Origin: Acanthosepion esculentum
Lineage: Eukaryota > Mollusca > Cephalopoda > Sepiida > Sepiidae
Direction of reading: 5' to 3'
DNA length: 64,000 nt
Assembly (NCBI GenBank): GCA_964036315.1
Contig: OZ038511.1
Location: 1,934,672 to 1,998,671, forward strand
The notes below the pieces were generated by a model, which was not told where the DNA came from, did not search any database, and was given only the letters and a program-made list of their open reading frames with translations. Both the position numbers and the translations under genes were made by a program. Shown one piece after another: positions 48,846 through 60,295 of the stretch (positions are counted from its first letter, which is position 1; every line of letters starts with the position of its first letter).

Positions 48846-49401
48846 ATAAAAAAACAGTATCCAGGCTCCAAGAGAAAGATTATGCTCTTTGACAGATTCT
48901 CTTGCTATTATTCTTTTAGGATATTGCTCAGTTTTGGTAATCAAGTAAACAGCATTAACTTAAACCGACTCAGTAAAAGCACACCTTATCATAGGACACA
49001 CAGTCTACGAAGTCATAAATTATACATTGTCATGCAACACTGCATAAATAAATATTGATAAGGTCAGGGATGTCAGGTTTTATTTTGCAAACTAATTTCA
49101 ACATAGATGTTTATTTATGAATAAATCCAAAAGGTGTCTGTCAGTTCAGATCTGAATAAATGATTATTTTGTATATTAATTTAGACTATTTGATATTCTA
49201 TAAGCATCACCAGTTTTTCAATCATTAATTTTGACTTTTCTTTTATTTCAACTTGCAGCAAATTTTATTGCTTCCCACTGATATTTTTTGCTTATCACAG
49301 CCATATCATGTTGAAACACCGGTTCCCATATGGTCACCAATGGTAAGCAATGTCAAGCCTGGTAGGTGACCTCTTGGGAATACCAGGTGCTGTAAACTTG
49401 G

Positions 49402-49590
49402 ATATGCATGTGGTGCAATGGATAATCAATCGGAATTGTTAATTGGAGAGCCGAGTTCCAATTCCAGTTGGGTTCGTTATATTCACTTATGCGCAAATAC
49501 CCTTTGGGAAAGGTATGAATGCACATCTCCCTCCAGCTATGGGTTAATTAGTAAGACTTGTATCACTAAATCATTATTATCTCCAAAAAA
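49402..49590 (+). mobile_element. tRNA-derived SINE with A and B boxes
   Basis: TGGTGCAATGG at 49411-49421 matches the RNA polymerase III A box perfectly. GAGTTCCAATTCC at 49453-49465 is a fair B box, and the 31-base gap between them is tRNA-like. A non-tRNA body follows (CCCTTTGGGAAAGGTATGAA, then CTCCCTCCAGCTATGGGTTA). The 3' block recurs in the minus-strand copy at 43.7 kb. The source tRNA was not identified. Confidence 0.7.
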
Positions 49591-50529
49591 ATAATTCTTA
49601 CATTCTAAAAATATTATCTGGTTTTAAATAACCTGCAGAGGGTTGGTAAGCTGTAGAAAACAAATCAATCAATAATGGTATCATACCATTAATTTGGTTT
49701 CTTTGACCCTCCCTCCTCTCACACACATGCACCTCCATTTTTTTTTTTTTGGCAAAGTAAGCAGTCGTCATCTTTGCAAATCTAAAATAACATTGTCTTG
49801 TATGGAAATAATCTTTAGCTTACATTTTCTTTTGAAATGTACCCCACTCAAAAAATGTCTTGTCAAAGAACTTACACTAATTCTTTGCATTCATTTTGAT
49901 AGTATCACCAACGTTGAAAGAAACTATATTTTGAATGCTTATAAAATACTAAAAGCCCAAAACATGTTGACTAAGTCCCATTGGTTGACTCTTTTTATAA
50001 AGAACCCAAACTCTCCCCCAGCCATCAAGCCCATACAAATGTAATTCTAGATTCATCACTAAAAATGATTGTTGAGAAATCAATTATCATGTTTTGCTTT
50101 GTAATGTTTACTTAAAGCTTTGGGTTTCTTTTGTTCTTTCTTGCTGATCAATACACTTTTACAGCTTATTACCACTTTATTTATTTCTCACATCTTGTCT
50201 TGAGATATTCTTATTGCTATTTTTTTCTCATTATTATCTTACTCTGTTTACAATTTCTTTGATCTCTCTTCAATGCTTTTCTCAGTTTCTAAAGTTACAA
50301 TGACATCACACAATTAATTTTCAATATTTTATTTCTATTTTGAGTTTATATCTTTCCCATATCCCATCATAATTTTTATATATGTAAAATTAAAATATAA
50401 ATCCACACACACACACATTTATTTACAATATGATGAACAAACCATGAGTTGCATAATAAAATCTCACCCCACAAAATAAGTTGTTGTAAATATTTCTAAT
50501 AATTCACCCCAGTCTGTTCAGCCACTACA
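49591..50529. other. no gene recognised
   Basis: AT-rich, with a short CA run near 50404. The 116-codon frame at 49694-50044 is not recognised and lacks any motif. Confidence 0.45.
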
Positions 50530-51835
50530 GTTGATAGGAATCACTTTTTCCGGGTGTACCAGTGTGATAATTCCAATCACAACAGACGCCTATTTGCTCA
50601 TAGACACTGTATAGAGCCTCTAACAAGTTTAATTCACATAATTACTGGTGGCTCTCTAATAATGTATTAAATGAAAATAAATCTTCTATTCCTCCTCTCT
50701 TCACTCAATTTGAAATCTTATAACATCTGCTGTTGATAAAGCAAAACGTTTTGCTCATAAATTCTCTTCAAATTTTACTCTTGACACATCTGGAGTACCA
50801 CTTTTCACTTACAACTGAGTCTCTATTGAATAATATATAGGTCTGTCCATGGTTTCTGATATCATCTCTAAACTGGATCCTCACAAAGCATGTGAACTTG
50901 ATGGTATCCCTGAAATAGACCTTCAGGAATGTGCTCATGAACTGACTCCTGTTCTCTATAAATTCTACAATAAATGCCTTGCTGCTTCTTGCTTTCCTGC
51001 TTGTTGGAAATCCTCTTGTGTAGTCGCCGTCTCATTAAGAACTCAGGTGAACCATCTGATCCTGATATCAGCCTTCTACCTCTTTTTGGCAAAGTACTAG
51101 AAGCTATAATTAACTCTGAATTGGTTGTCTTGAATAGCCACTCTTCTAGTTTTTTTTTTATTAAATGCAGGAGTTCCCCAGGACTCTATTCTTGGAACTA
51201 TGTTGTTTCTAATTTTCATAAATGACCTTCCTGATATCATCAGTTCTCAACTTGGTATCTATTTACTCCTTCTTAATAGTAAGTCTGATTGGTTTGATAA
51301 AATCAAATTGGCAGCTGATATAAAAAAAGACCTACAATCTGTTGTTAAACGGGGCAAGGAGTGGCATGTTAATTTTAATGGCTCAAAAATGAAACAGCTC
51401 TCTTTTAATCATAGTGAGAGAAGCCTTTTTATCTTCCATCATCATGGCTGATGCTAACATCTAGGATGATTATCTCATTGTGCTTTCTCAGACTAACATT
51501 TTCACTTGACATCAAGTGCAAAGAGTATATTGAATCATTTGCTAAGTCTGCTGCTAAGAGAGTTGCTTCACTATGTTGTACTAGACAATTTTTCTTGCCA
51601 GAAACTATCTTGTATATTTATAAGTCTACCATTTGTCCTTGCTTTAAAAAATACTACCACATCTGGTCTGGTGCTTCGGCTCTATATATTTAGAGATTCT
51701 TGATAAAATTCAAAGAAGAATCTGCAATATTATTGGTGCTGACCTGGCATCTCAGCTTCAGTTCCTTTCCCAACACCATAATATAGCTTCCTTGTGCCTT
51801 TTCTAGAAATACTTTCATGGTAATTGTTCATGAGA
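50530..51835 (+). pseudogene. LINE ORF2 reverse transcriptase, 5' part of a split copy
   Basis: Shifted frames follow the order of a Jockey-like reverse transcriptase: VSDIISKLDPHKACELDGIP (50852), then APELTPVLYK-type FYNKCLAASCFPACWKSS, LPLFGKVLEAIINSELV (about 51080), and then a jump of roughly a hundred residues to LGTMLFLIFINDLPDIISSQ (about 51195). The catalytic YADD box should come right after QLGIY, but the sequence continues LLLLNSKSDW, so the box is deleted. Later blocks are KDLQSVVKRGKEWHVNFNGS, YIESFAKSAAKRVASLCCTR and FLPETILYIYKSTICPC. At about 51835 the LINE is interrupted by an LTR retroelement and resumes at about 54070. Dead copy. Confidence 0.8.
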
Positions 51836-52249
51836 AGAGTATCAACTTACCTCGGAGCTCGAAACACGTGAGAACGTGTCTGGCGTGTACGATAAAGCCA
51901 AAAAGAAACATGGCCACTATCAAAGACGCGATTTCTGTGCGCCAGTCTCGACCAAAACAAGATTATACCAGTACACATGCAAATTTCAGCAGTGTCAGAC
52001 TAGCATAAAAAGGCGAGGCATTCGGCGGACTTCGTGCAACAGAGTTGGACGTGCAAATGAAGAGGCAGTTGAAGTAGGCGCGTCTGATTTGGGTGTCTGT
52101 TTCACGACTGCCCTGTGTAACGGCCGAGAAAAGGAGTCTCGCAATTCATTTCTTTGAAGCAACCAACGGCGAAGAATAACAGCTGGTTTGCCGGCAAATG
52201 GCGCACTGCACTCTCTGACCCCCCTCTCATCCCTTTTTTTTTTTAGCTA
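51836..52249 (+). repeat. Left long direct repeat (LTR-like)
   Basis: It starts near AAGAGTATCAACTTACC (weakly similar to the end of the integrase ORF) and ends in a T run at 52234-52244 followed by AGCTACA. A related T run and TACA close the right repeat. Confidence 0.6.
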
Positions 52250-52261
52250 CAAGCTATTTCG

Positions 52262-53891
52262 GTGGTTATGGCGAATGTGTGGGAAGTAGCGTTAGAGAGC
52301 CACGAGACAATGCTGGAGGATGCTGGCTGGTTGCGACCTAAAGATGACGCTCAGCACATCAACATGGCCGAGCTGGATGCTGTGTTGAAAGGTGTCAATC
52401 TAGCACTCCAGTGGCAGAGCAAGACACTACACCTAAAAACAGATTCCGTTTGCGTGTACCACGGGGTATTGGATACTCTGACTGGGAGAGCACGAGTGCA
52501 CACCAAGGCGGCAAACAAAATGATCATCAGGAGGCGGTTGAGCACTCTTAAGGAGCTCGTGGAAGAGTATCAACTGACCGTGGACATGACACTGGTCCCT
52601 TCAGCTCTGAATATAGCTGATGGACTGACAAGAGTACCGCAGCAATGGTTTGACGCAATGAAGACAAGTAATGGACCCAAGCCAATGATTGGCGCCACCC
52701 ATGTGGACGAACTAGACACAGATCAAATCATGTCCATCCACAGGAACAGTGGTCACCCAGGAGTGTGGCATACTACCTACTTCGCCAGGAGAGTCTGCCT
52801 GTCAACGACAAAAACAGCCGTTAGATCAGCTATACAGATGTGTGAGGAATGTCAGTCCATAGACCCCACACCAACTCGCTGGAAAAAAGGAAAGCTTGAG
52901 GTAAGCGGAAACTGGCAGAGACTGGGGATGGATATCACCCACTATGGTGCCCATCATTTCTTAACACTGACAGACTGCGGCCTGTCGCGTTTTTCAATCT
53001 GGAAGCAGTTGGCAAGACAAGACTCGGCGGCCGTCATTCACCAGCTGAAAGAAGTGTTCCTGGAGCAGGGCCCACCACATGAGCTACTCATAGACAACAA
53101 CCCAGCTTTCTGCAGCAGGGAATTCAGAGCCTTTGCGCACGAGGATGCGCTGTTCCATCCAGGAAGCCGTCTACTGGTACAACGTCACACCAAAAGACAG
53201 TATGTCACCCCAGACTGCGCCCGCCAACAGGATCCACCGATACGAACTGAGGGTGAAAGGGATTGACGCCCTGACGATGTCTTTAGACTCCGAGCATGGC
53301 TCCTATCAGGTCGGAGATCGCGTGTGGGTCAAGGCGCCAATAAGTCGGTGCACCACCAGGTTCAACATGGGTCGGTTGACGGAAATGATCAGCCCAAAGT
53401 CATTTCTGGTGGACGGAATACCCCGCCACGTTAAGGATCTACGCCCGCACCACAGTTACGGCGCATCCAAGGAAGATTCCAACGGCACATCTGAGAGCGG
53501 GGCAGAAAGTTTGCTGCTTGACGAAGAAAGCATGGAATGCGTCGATCCACCTGAAGAGGGAGTAGAAGCAGAGCCCCCTTCTGACAATCAACCTGAAGGG
53601 GGAGCGAGTTCAGAGCCCCCCGCACTGCCATTACGAAGAAGCACCCGTCGAAAACGACCGCCGCCGGGCTGCCACTTTTGTGATCATGAGATCAGAGAGG
53701 GGTGTGACCACTGTCGAAGATGCGATTTATGCACGCTGGTCACGTCCAAAACAAGATTATACCAGTACACATGCAAATTTCAGCAGTGTTGGACTAGCAT
53801 AAAAAGGCGAGGTGCCTGCAGTATACAGACGGCAAGTCATAAGGCTGACTTCGTGCAACAGAGTTGGACGTGCAAATTGAATGGCGGATGA
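52262..53891 (+). pseudogene. RNase H-integrase of an LTR retroelement, catalytic Glu region deleted
   Basis: The first frame (52262-53131) begins inside RNase H: DAQHINMAELDAVLKGVNLA, LHLKTDSVCVYHGVLDTLTG, LVPSALNIADGLTRVPQQW. An HHCC zinc domain follows with HRNSGHPGVWHTT and CEECQSIDP. Next comes the integrase core, first Asp in LGMDITHYGAHH and second in LLIDNNPAFCSREFR. At about 53131-53140 the sequence jumps from FRAFAHE, in a new frame, to CSIQEAVYWYNVTPKDSMSP, so the segment with the catalytic Glu is missing and the enzyme cannot work. The C-terminal SH3-like part (YQVGDRVWVKAP, LRP) is followed by an acidic linker and a tail with six Cys (CHFCDHEIREGCDHCRRCDL), continuing into the right repeat to 53891. 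The type is Ty3/Gypsy-like or retrovirus-like by motif; the exact clade was not determined. Confidence 0.8.
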
Positions 53892-54069
53892 AGAGGCAGT
53901 TGAAGTAGGCGCGTCTGATTTGGGTGTCTGTTTCATGACTACCCGGTGTAACAGCCAAGAAAAGGAGTCTCGCAATTCATTTCTTTGAGGCGACCGATGG
54001 TGAAGAATAACAGCTGGTTTGCCGGCAAACGGCACTCTCTGACACCCCTCTCGTCACTTTTTTTTTTTA
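53615..54069 (+). repeat. Right long direct repeat (LTR-like), overlapping the ORF end
   Basis: This repeat corresponds to 51836-52249. Unusually, its first part is still coding: the tail YQYTCKFQQCWTSIKRRG is in frame here, and a similar peptide can be read in the left repeat. It ends with a T run (54058-54067) and TACA. Confidence 0.65.
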
Positions 54070-54414
54070 CAACCTAGACTTTATAAATTTAAGCACAGTA
54101 TGAGATTGGTAGCAATGTCTCATGATTTTACAATTGAAATGGCTAGATATAACCATAAGTTCCATACAAACAGTTTCTTTTATCGCACTTCTTGTTTGTG
54201 GAACTCTTTTCTGGCTTCTTGCTTTCCAGTCAACTTTGATCTTCAAAAAAAAAATAATGCAATGTCAATCATTAACTTCTGCCTTCTTAATTGCTATTCT
54301 TTTATTGTCCTCTCTCCTTAATAGTAGTTTTTTCTCATATTTTCTAACACTCAGTAACCTCTTGCATCCTAGTGGCTTTATTGCCTTGCTTGGGGTGAAT
54401 TGATTAAAAAAAAG
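54070..54414 (+). pseudogene. LINE ORF2 3' end, second part of the split copy
   Basis: The LINE continues after the nested element: NLDFINLSTVRLVAMSHDFT, then MARYNHKFHTNSFFYRTSCL and WNSFLASCFPVNFDLQKK. It is followed by the shared 3' UTR (AGTGGCTTTATTGCCTTGCT, then TGGGGTGAATTGAT) and an A run at 54406-54413. Together with 50530-51835 it is the longest copy of this LINE in the window. Confidence 0.8.
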
Positions 54415-55555
54415 AGCAACCATTAGAAGCTGAAGCTTACACACTATGATTCTCATATAAATTATTGTAAAAACATTGACTTGCATAATAAAATCTGACA
54501 TAATGGATATGTTAAATCAACTCTTGCCTTCCCACACATTCCCAATTAAAAGTTGAAATGAGTAAAATAAAAGTTTAATCAATAGTGGCACATGTAATCA
54601 AATAGGAAATAAGAAGATTGCATTTCAGTAGTCTTCCAAATTAGAAGTCAAATCTCTGGGCTTAAAGACTGACCTCTGCAAATACCTCAGCCACAAGGCA
54701 AACCCATAATTAAAATGTTAACCTCAAATAGAGGCCACAGTTTATCTCATGATTATTTCAAATTTGTTCTGAAAGTCTTATTTCCTTTCTTTATATTGTG
54801 GGGGTGGGTTAGGAGATAGCTTCATACATAAGTATTAGTAAGATTTTAATCTGAAATTTTCACCTTATAAAGTTTGCCCTAGGTGATTACTATTCACCAC
54901 TGGATTAAGGGGATAAGAAAGGAGATGAAGTGGATAAATATTTCTTGCGTAAAGTAAATGCTTTCATTATTAATTTATAGACTTGTATATATTTTTTCTT
55001 CTCTTTTTCAGCTTAGTTATTACATTTCCTCATAGAACAAAAGTCTGTCTATGGGAATATGAGTTTAACCAGGAGATTTAAACTGTCCACAGTGCCTGCA
55101 AGACAAAAAAACAAAAAAACTGAACAAAACAGATCAATGAAATTCTTTAAGCTAATTTTAAATTTCTTGTAGAAAGGTTTTCACTCAAACCAACAAAGAA
55201 ATTGCTTTCATTATTATTATTATATTGAGGATTCAGCTGATATCTTTCTATTTAAAATCTTGAATTTAGGACATGAGATTCCATAGCAATTCTTTAACCC
55301 TTTAATAAAATCCTGGACCGAGACATTTTGACTTCTCTTGATAAAATATAAAATAATGAAATCTGATTGTATCCAACTAACCAAGCATGAATTTCAAGCA
55401 GTCACATTTACCAAATCAATCGCTAAGTATGCTTTATGAATAAAGATTATTTTCTAAAGTTTCTCATCTAAAATTTGTAAAAATGAAAATCTCAAAACAG
55501 TTTATTATTTGTAACCTCACTTCAAATTCAATATTAAATTAATATCTACAGCTTA
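54415..55555. other. no gene recognised
   Basis: AT-rich spacer between the LINE and the Gypsy element; only chance reading frames. Confidence 0.5.
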
Positions 55556-55560
55556 GAAAC

Positions 55561-55810
55561 TGTTATGGGAACTTACCTATAACGATAATGGACTCTTCCT
55601 GACTCTATAAAACTGCGCCTCTCTGAGAGAGAGGGGAGGAATGAGTTGAGACCTAACGAGTCAAGACATATTAGTTCACTCTAAACCAGACTGACAGTTC
55701 ATACTAACACCTTCAACTTCTTGTATTATATTTCTGTTGTAATATATCTTTGTTATTTACTACTCTTGTGTTCGTGTTGTTCTTCCTTGGTTCTACCTTG
55801 GACCATAACC
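55561..55810 (+). repeat. 5' LTR of the Mag-type Gypsy element
   Basis: TGTTATGGGAACTTACC to GGACCATAACC. It contains the TATA box CTATAAAACTGCG and a GA-rich CTCTGAGAGAGAGGGG block. The last base is C where the right LTR has A. Confidence 0.95.
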
Positions 55811-56136
55811 GTGGTGATGAGGACTGAAGAAACAAACTCTACGTGGAGAAATCCTAAAAAAGTATACTGAGGAAACTTCAGAAACAAATTCTACGCGGAG
55901 AAAACCCAAAATGTATAATCAAGAAACAAGTTCTATGTGGAGAATCTACAAAAAATCTTTCACTATCGGTCGTCTGTAACAGAGGCAATGTAGGTAGTGA
56001 GAAATAAAACAAAAACAAAAAAAAAACAAGTTATACGCGAACATAAAAAAAAAATCTTTACACCAACTTTACAGTAGTAACAAAGACCTGAAGTCTAAAC
56101 TAAAAGAAAAATACTTACACATAATTTACGGTAAAA

Positions 56137-57180
56137 ATGGAAGACTTTAAGGCAACCATATTGGAACTTATGAAAATACAATTTGAGCAGCAACAAAAAA
56201 AAACGAACAGAAGCATCTTGAACTACAAAAATTATTGCTACGGGTAATAACAAATAAAGGGCAAAATTCCGAAAATGAAACAGTTCTATGGCAAAATGCT
56301 ATATGGAGCTCTATCGAAGACTTCACGTATGCACCAGACGAAGACAAAACCTTCATAGCTTACTTCAGAATGTTCAAAGATTTATACAAGTTTGATTGCG
56401 GGAATTGGTCAAACGTGAGAAAAGTACATCTACTACTAAGAAAATTAGGGTCATGCGAATACACTAAATTCGTAGACTACATCCTACCGAGGAAAACAAA
56501 TGGGTTAACATTTAAGGAAGCCATAAAACTGTTAACTGAACTTTTTAGCCCAAATACCTCATTATTCCATAAAAGATGGAAATGTCTGAATCTAACAAAA
56601 AAGGACAGCAAAGACTATATAACATTCGCTTCCATTGTAAACAAACATTGTGATGACTTTAAGTTATCTGAACTCAGCCCGGACAATTTGAAATGTTTAA
56701 TATTTGTTCAAGGCCTGGTTTTGAATAAAGAGGCGGAGATCAGACGCAGAATTCTTACAAAACTGGAGAGCGAACCAGAATTGACACTACAAAAATTGGC
56801 TGAAGACTGTCAGAGATGTATAAGCGTAAAGAAGGACTCGAAAGATATAGAAGAGACTGGCATCACTCACATACATAAAATACAATGACAAACACGTTTT
56901 TGTCCCTCCTAAAAAACAAACCAATCAAATTTTCCCTCCTCAAAAACAGGTAAAACAAATTTTTCTACTTCAAAAAGTCAATATCAGAAAAAACTACCAC
57001 CCAGTCCATGTTATCGCTGTGGGACTTTGCATTGGTATAAAGATTGTCCATACCGCTTTAAGACTTGTCTGTCATGCAAAAAAGTGGGTCATAAAAGTTC
57101 TCATTGTTGGACTAGGAAAGAAAGCAAAAGCAGAATAAGAGTCACTAGGACTGGCCAAGCAGACGAGACAAACAGGAAAA
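56137..57180 (+). pseudogene. gag of the Mag-type Gypsy element, frameshifted
   Basis: Gag coats the element RNA. The ATG at 56137 opens MEDFKATILELMKIQFEQQQ; a shift in the A run near 56195 leads into the long frame that ends at 56888. That frame contains FTYAPDEDKTFIAYFRMFKD, VHLLLRKLGSCEYTKFVDYI and LKCLIFVQGL, matching the capsid part of K02A2.6-like gags. After two more shifts the nucleocapsid follows (57003-57115): CYRCGTLHWYKDC, a CCHC knuckle with one residue fewer than usual before the His, then CLSCKKVGHKSSHC, a standard CX2CX4HX4C knuckle. Non-functional because of the frameshifts. Confidence 0.85.
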
Positions 57181-60011
57181 TATGTGCAAATAGAAATGTT
57201 AAACAGAAAAGTCAGACTACAATTGGATTCTGGCTCGGACTTAACTATTATTAACGTACAAACATGGAGAAAATTGAACAAACCAACCATGTTGAGAACC
57301 AATAAAATTAAGGTCGGTAACTGGGAGAAAAATAAAATTTGAAGAAGTTATTACAAATGTGACATTCAATAGAATGATCAAAAAATTAAAAATGTATGTG
57401 CTAAGAAACACAGAAAATTTATTTGGAATCGACTGGATGCAGAAATATGACTTCTGGGATTTACCAATAAGTACGTACTACCAAAAAGTGAAAAGTTTAT
57501 CGACTGAGGCAGGTAAATTAAAGGAGAAACTAAAAGAGAGTTTCCCCGAAGTATTTTCAACCGGCCTCGGGAAGTGTAAAAAAAATGGTAGCAAATATAG
57601 AAATAAAAGAAAATGTACAACCTATCTTCAAGAAGAAAAGGAACGTACCTTTTGCTTCAATAGAAAATACATCAAGAGTTGGATAGACTCGAAAAAATCG
57701 GTATATTGACAAAAGCAGAATAGAGTCAATGGGCCGCACCTACGGTTTACATCAAAAAGAAATCAGGTGAGATACGAGTATGCGCTAATTTCTCAACGGG
57801 ATTGAATGCAGCGATAAAGGTTTACCACTATCCTCTACCGCGCCAGCAATATTTCAACAAATAATGGATACTATGCTAGGCAGACTTGATTTCACGATTA
57901 CATACCTGGATGACATACTGATAAATAGTAAAAACATTGAACAACACTGGGAACACATTCAAGAGGTTTTCAGGAGAATACAAAACTATGGTTTCAAGGT
58001 AAAAGAAAACAAATGCGATTTCTTCATGAAGGAAATAAAATATCTGGGCCATATCATCGATGAAGAAGGAAGGCGACCAGACCCAAAAAGGGCAACGGCA
58101 ATAAAAAAAAATGCCAGCTCCAAAAAACGTAGCCGAATTACAAAGCTTTTTAGGCTTAGTGAATTATTACCAAGAATTCATTCCAAACATGCATAAATTA
58201 CGCACACCCCTAAACGAACTGTTGAAGAAGGAAAAAGTTTGGGAGTGGACAGATGAATGCCAGAAAACGTTTGACAAAATAATTAAGACGCTAACTGTGG
58301 ATCTATTTCTAGCGCACTATGACCCAAAATTAGAAATAATAGAAGCAAGTGACGCCAGTGCCTATGGAGTCGGGGCATGTATACTGCATAAAATGCCGGA
58401 TGGGACAATAAAACCCATCGCGCATGCTTCAAGAACTTTACTACCAGCAGAGAAAAATTACTCACAAATCGAAAAAGAAACGCTGGGGATTATTTTTGCA
58501 GTTACAAGATTTCATAGATGTATCTATGGTAGATTTTTTACTTTACAGATGGACCACAAGCTGTTATTAACAATATTTGGAACGAAGAAAGGTCTAGCCG
58601 TTTACACAGCAAATAGGTTACTAAGATGGGGTACAATTTTACTGAACTACAATTTCACATTGGAGTATCTGCCAACGAATAAAATTGGGCATGCAGATGG
58701 TCTCTCAAGACTAATACCTAAGAAAACGGAGCCATTGGAAGATTCCGTAATTGCAGCCCTACGGCATGAAGAAGATATCAGGATATCACTATGTAGTGCA
58801 GTTCGAAACCTCCCCGTCACACTACAAGAGATAAGAAATAAAGCAATAAATGATGAATTCGTAAAAGAGACAAAAACAAAAATTGCAGAAAAAAATAAAA
58901 AGGTATCAGACAGTTTTTCGTCATGTGACAACGTTCTACTATATAATGAAAGGGTAGTAATTCCAAAAACACTACAAAGATGAATCTTAAAGGACTTCCA
59001 CATGGGCCATCCAGGAAAGAACAGAATGAAATCGTTAATGCGTAGTTACGTATATTGGGAAAACATGGATCAGGACATTACACATATGGTGGAAAAATGC
59101 AAGGGTTGTTCCTTAGCAGCAAAAGCACCACCAATCATCCATAAGCCTTGGCCAGAGACAGATCGACCATGGTCAAGAATCCATGTCGACTTCGCAGGTC
59201 CAATAGATGAGTTCTACTATTTGATCATAGTAGACAGTTATAGTAAATGGCCAGAAGTGTTTCGTTGCAGAAAACCAACTTCGGAAACTGCCATAAATTG
59301 CCTCCACAAGCTGTTTGCTCGTTTCGGAGTGGTTGATTGTCTAGTCACTGATAATGGGACACAATTCACATCTGCGGACTTTCAAGAATTTTGCGAAACT
59401 TTCCAAGTTAAACATATCAAATCCCCGCCATATCACCCAAGATCAAACGGGCAAGTGGAGAGATTTGTAGACACACTCAAAAGAGCGTTAAGGAAAGCAT
59501 ATGACATGCCTACAGAAAAGGCGTTGCAACAATTTTTACAAGTATATCGAATTACTCCAAACAGTGCTACGCCATCGGCATTATCACCCGCATAAGTGAT
59601 GCTCACTCGGAAAATCAGATCAGTATTTGACAAATTGCTACCAAAACAAACAAAACAAATACCAATGTCATGCGTACCAAAAAGAAAATTCTACCCAGGA
59701 GAGAAAGTTTTTTCAAAACATATAAAAACAATACATCCTACTGGGAGCAAGGTACAATTGAAAAAATAATCAGGAACATGGTTTACACAATACAGGGCCC
59801 GAAATTCTCACATAAAAGACATGTAAATCAAATAAGAAAGAGGCTGTTAGATGATTCTAACGATCCACCTCAGGAAGAAGAAGTGATGGATACCATATTT
59901 GACACATTTGATATGCAAAGGCCGCAAACAATGTCTGAACCACGAAAATCGATGAGGAAAAGAAAAGTCACAGAGCCTTTGGTAATAAATCCAAAGAGAA
60001 AAAAATACTAA
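57180..60011 (+). pseudogene. pol of the Mag-type Gypsy element (protease, RT, RNase H, integrase)
   Basis: Protease: RLQLDSGSDLTIIN (about 57210). Reverse transcriptase: frames from 57359 contain LFGIDWMQKYDFWDLP and VYIKKKSGEIRVCANFSTGL. At about 57840 the sequence jumps from YPLP to APAIFQQIMDTMLG, so roughly 70 residues with the first catalytic Asp are gone; FTITYLDDILINSKN with the YLDD box remains. RNase H (58111-58720): IEASDASAYGVGA, IEKETLGI, LQMDHKLLL. Integrase: HHCC with FHMGHPGKNR and CKGCSLAAK, core IHVDFAGP, CLVTDNGTQF, NGQVERF, all three acidic residues intact. One stop (TGA, 58981-58983) splits RNase H from integrase, another (TAA, 59593-59595) splits off the C-terminus, and a shift leads to the last frame, ending at 60011. 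Confidence 0.92.
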
Positions 60012-60045
60012 AGACTCCTGCGACGCAAAAGCTTTGGAAGTGGGG

Positions 60046-60295
60046 TGTTATGGGAACTTACCTATAACGATAATGGACTCTTCCTGACTATAAATACTGC
60101 GCCTCTCTGAGAGAGAGGGGAGGAATGAGTTGAGACCTAACGAGTCAAGACAATAGTAATTCACTCTAAACCAGACTGACAGTTAATACTAACACTTCAA
60201 CTTCTTGTATTATATTTCTGTTGTAATATATCTTTGTTATTTAATACTCTTGTGTTCGTGTTAGTTCTTCCTTGGTTCTACCTTGGACTATAACA
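60046..60295 (+). repeat. 3' LTR of the Mag-type Gypsy element
   Basis: The same ends as the left LTR (TGTTATGGGA to GGACTATAACA). TATA box variant CTATAAATACTGCG. About a dozen differences from the left copy, scattered along the length. Confidence 0.95.

Larger units (their letters stand above)
51836..54069 (+). mobile_element. LTR retroelement nested in the LINE, RNase H-integrase only
   Basis: Two long direct repeats (about 51836-52249 and 53615-54069) flank 1.4 kb that encodes only RNase H and integrase. The LINE reading resumes on the other side, so the element inserted into it. Gag, protease and reverse transcriptase are missing between the left repeat and RNase H. The repeats share many blocks, for example AACAAGATTATACCAGTACA, AGTTGAAGTAGGCGCGTCTG and AACAGCTGGTTTGCCGGCAA, but differ by substitutions and a 40-base indel. 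The exact outer ends and target duplication are unclear. GC content is clearly higher than the surroundings, consistent with a later arrival. Confidence 0.75.
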
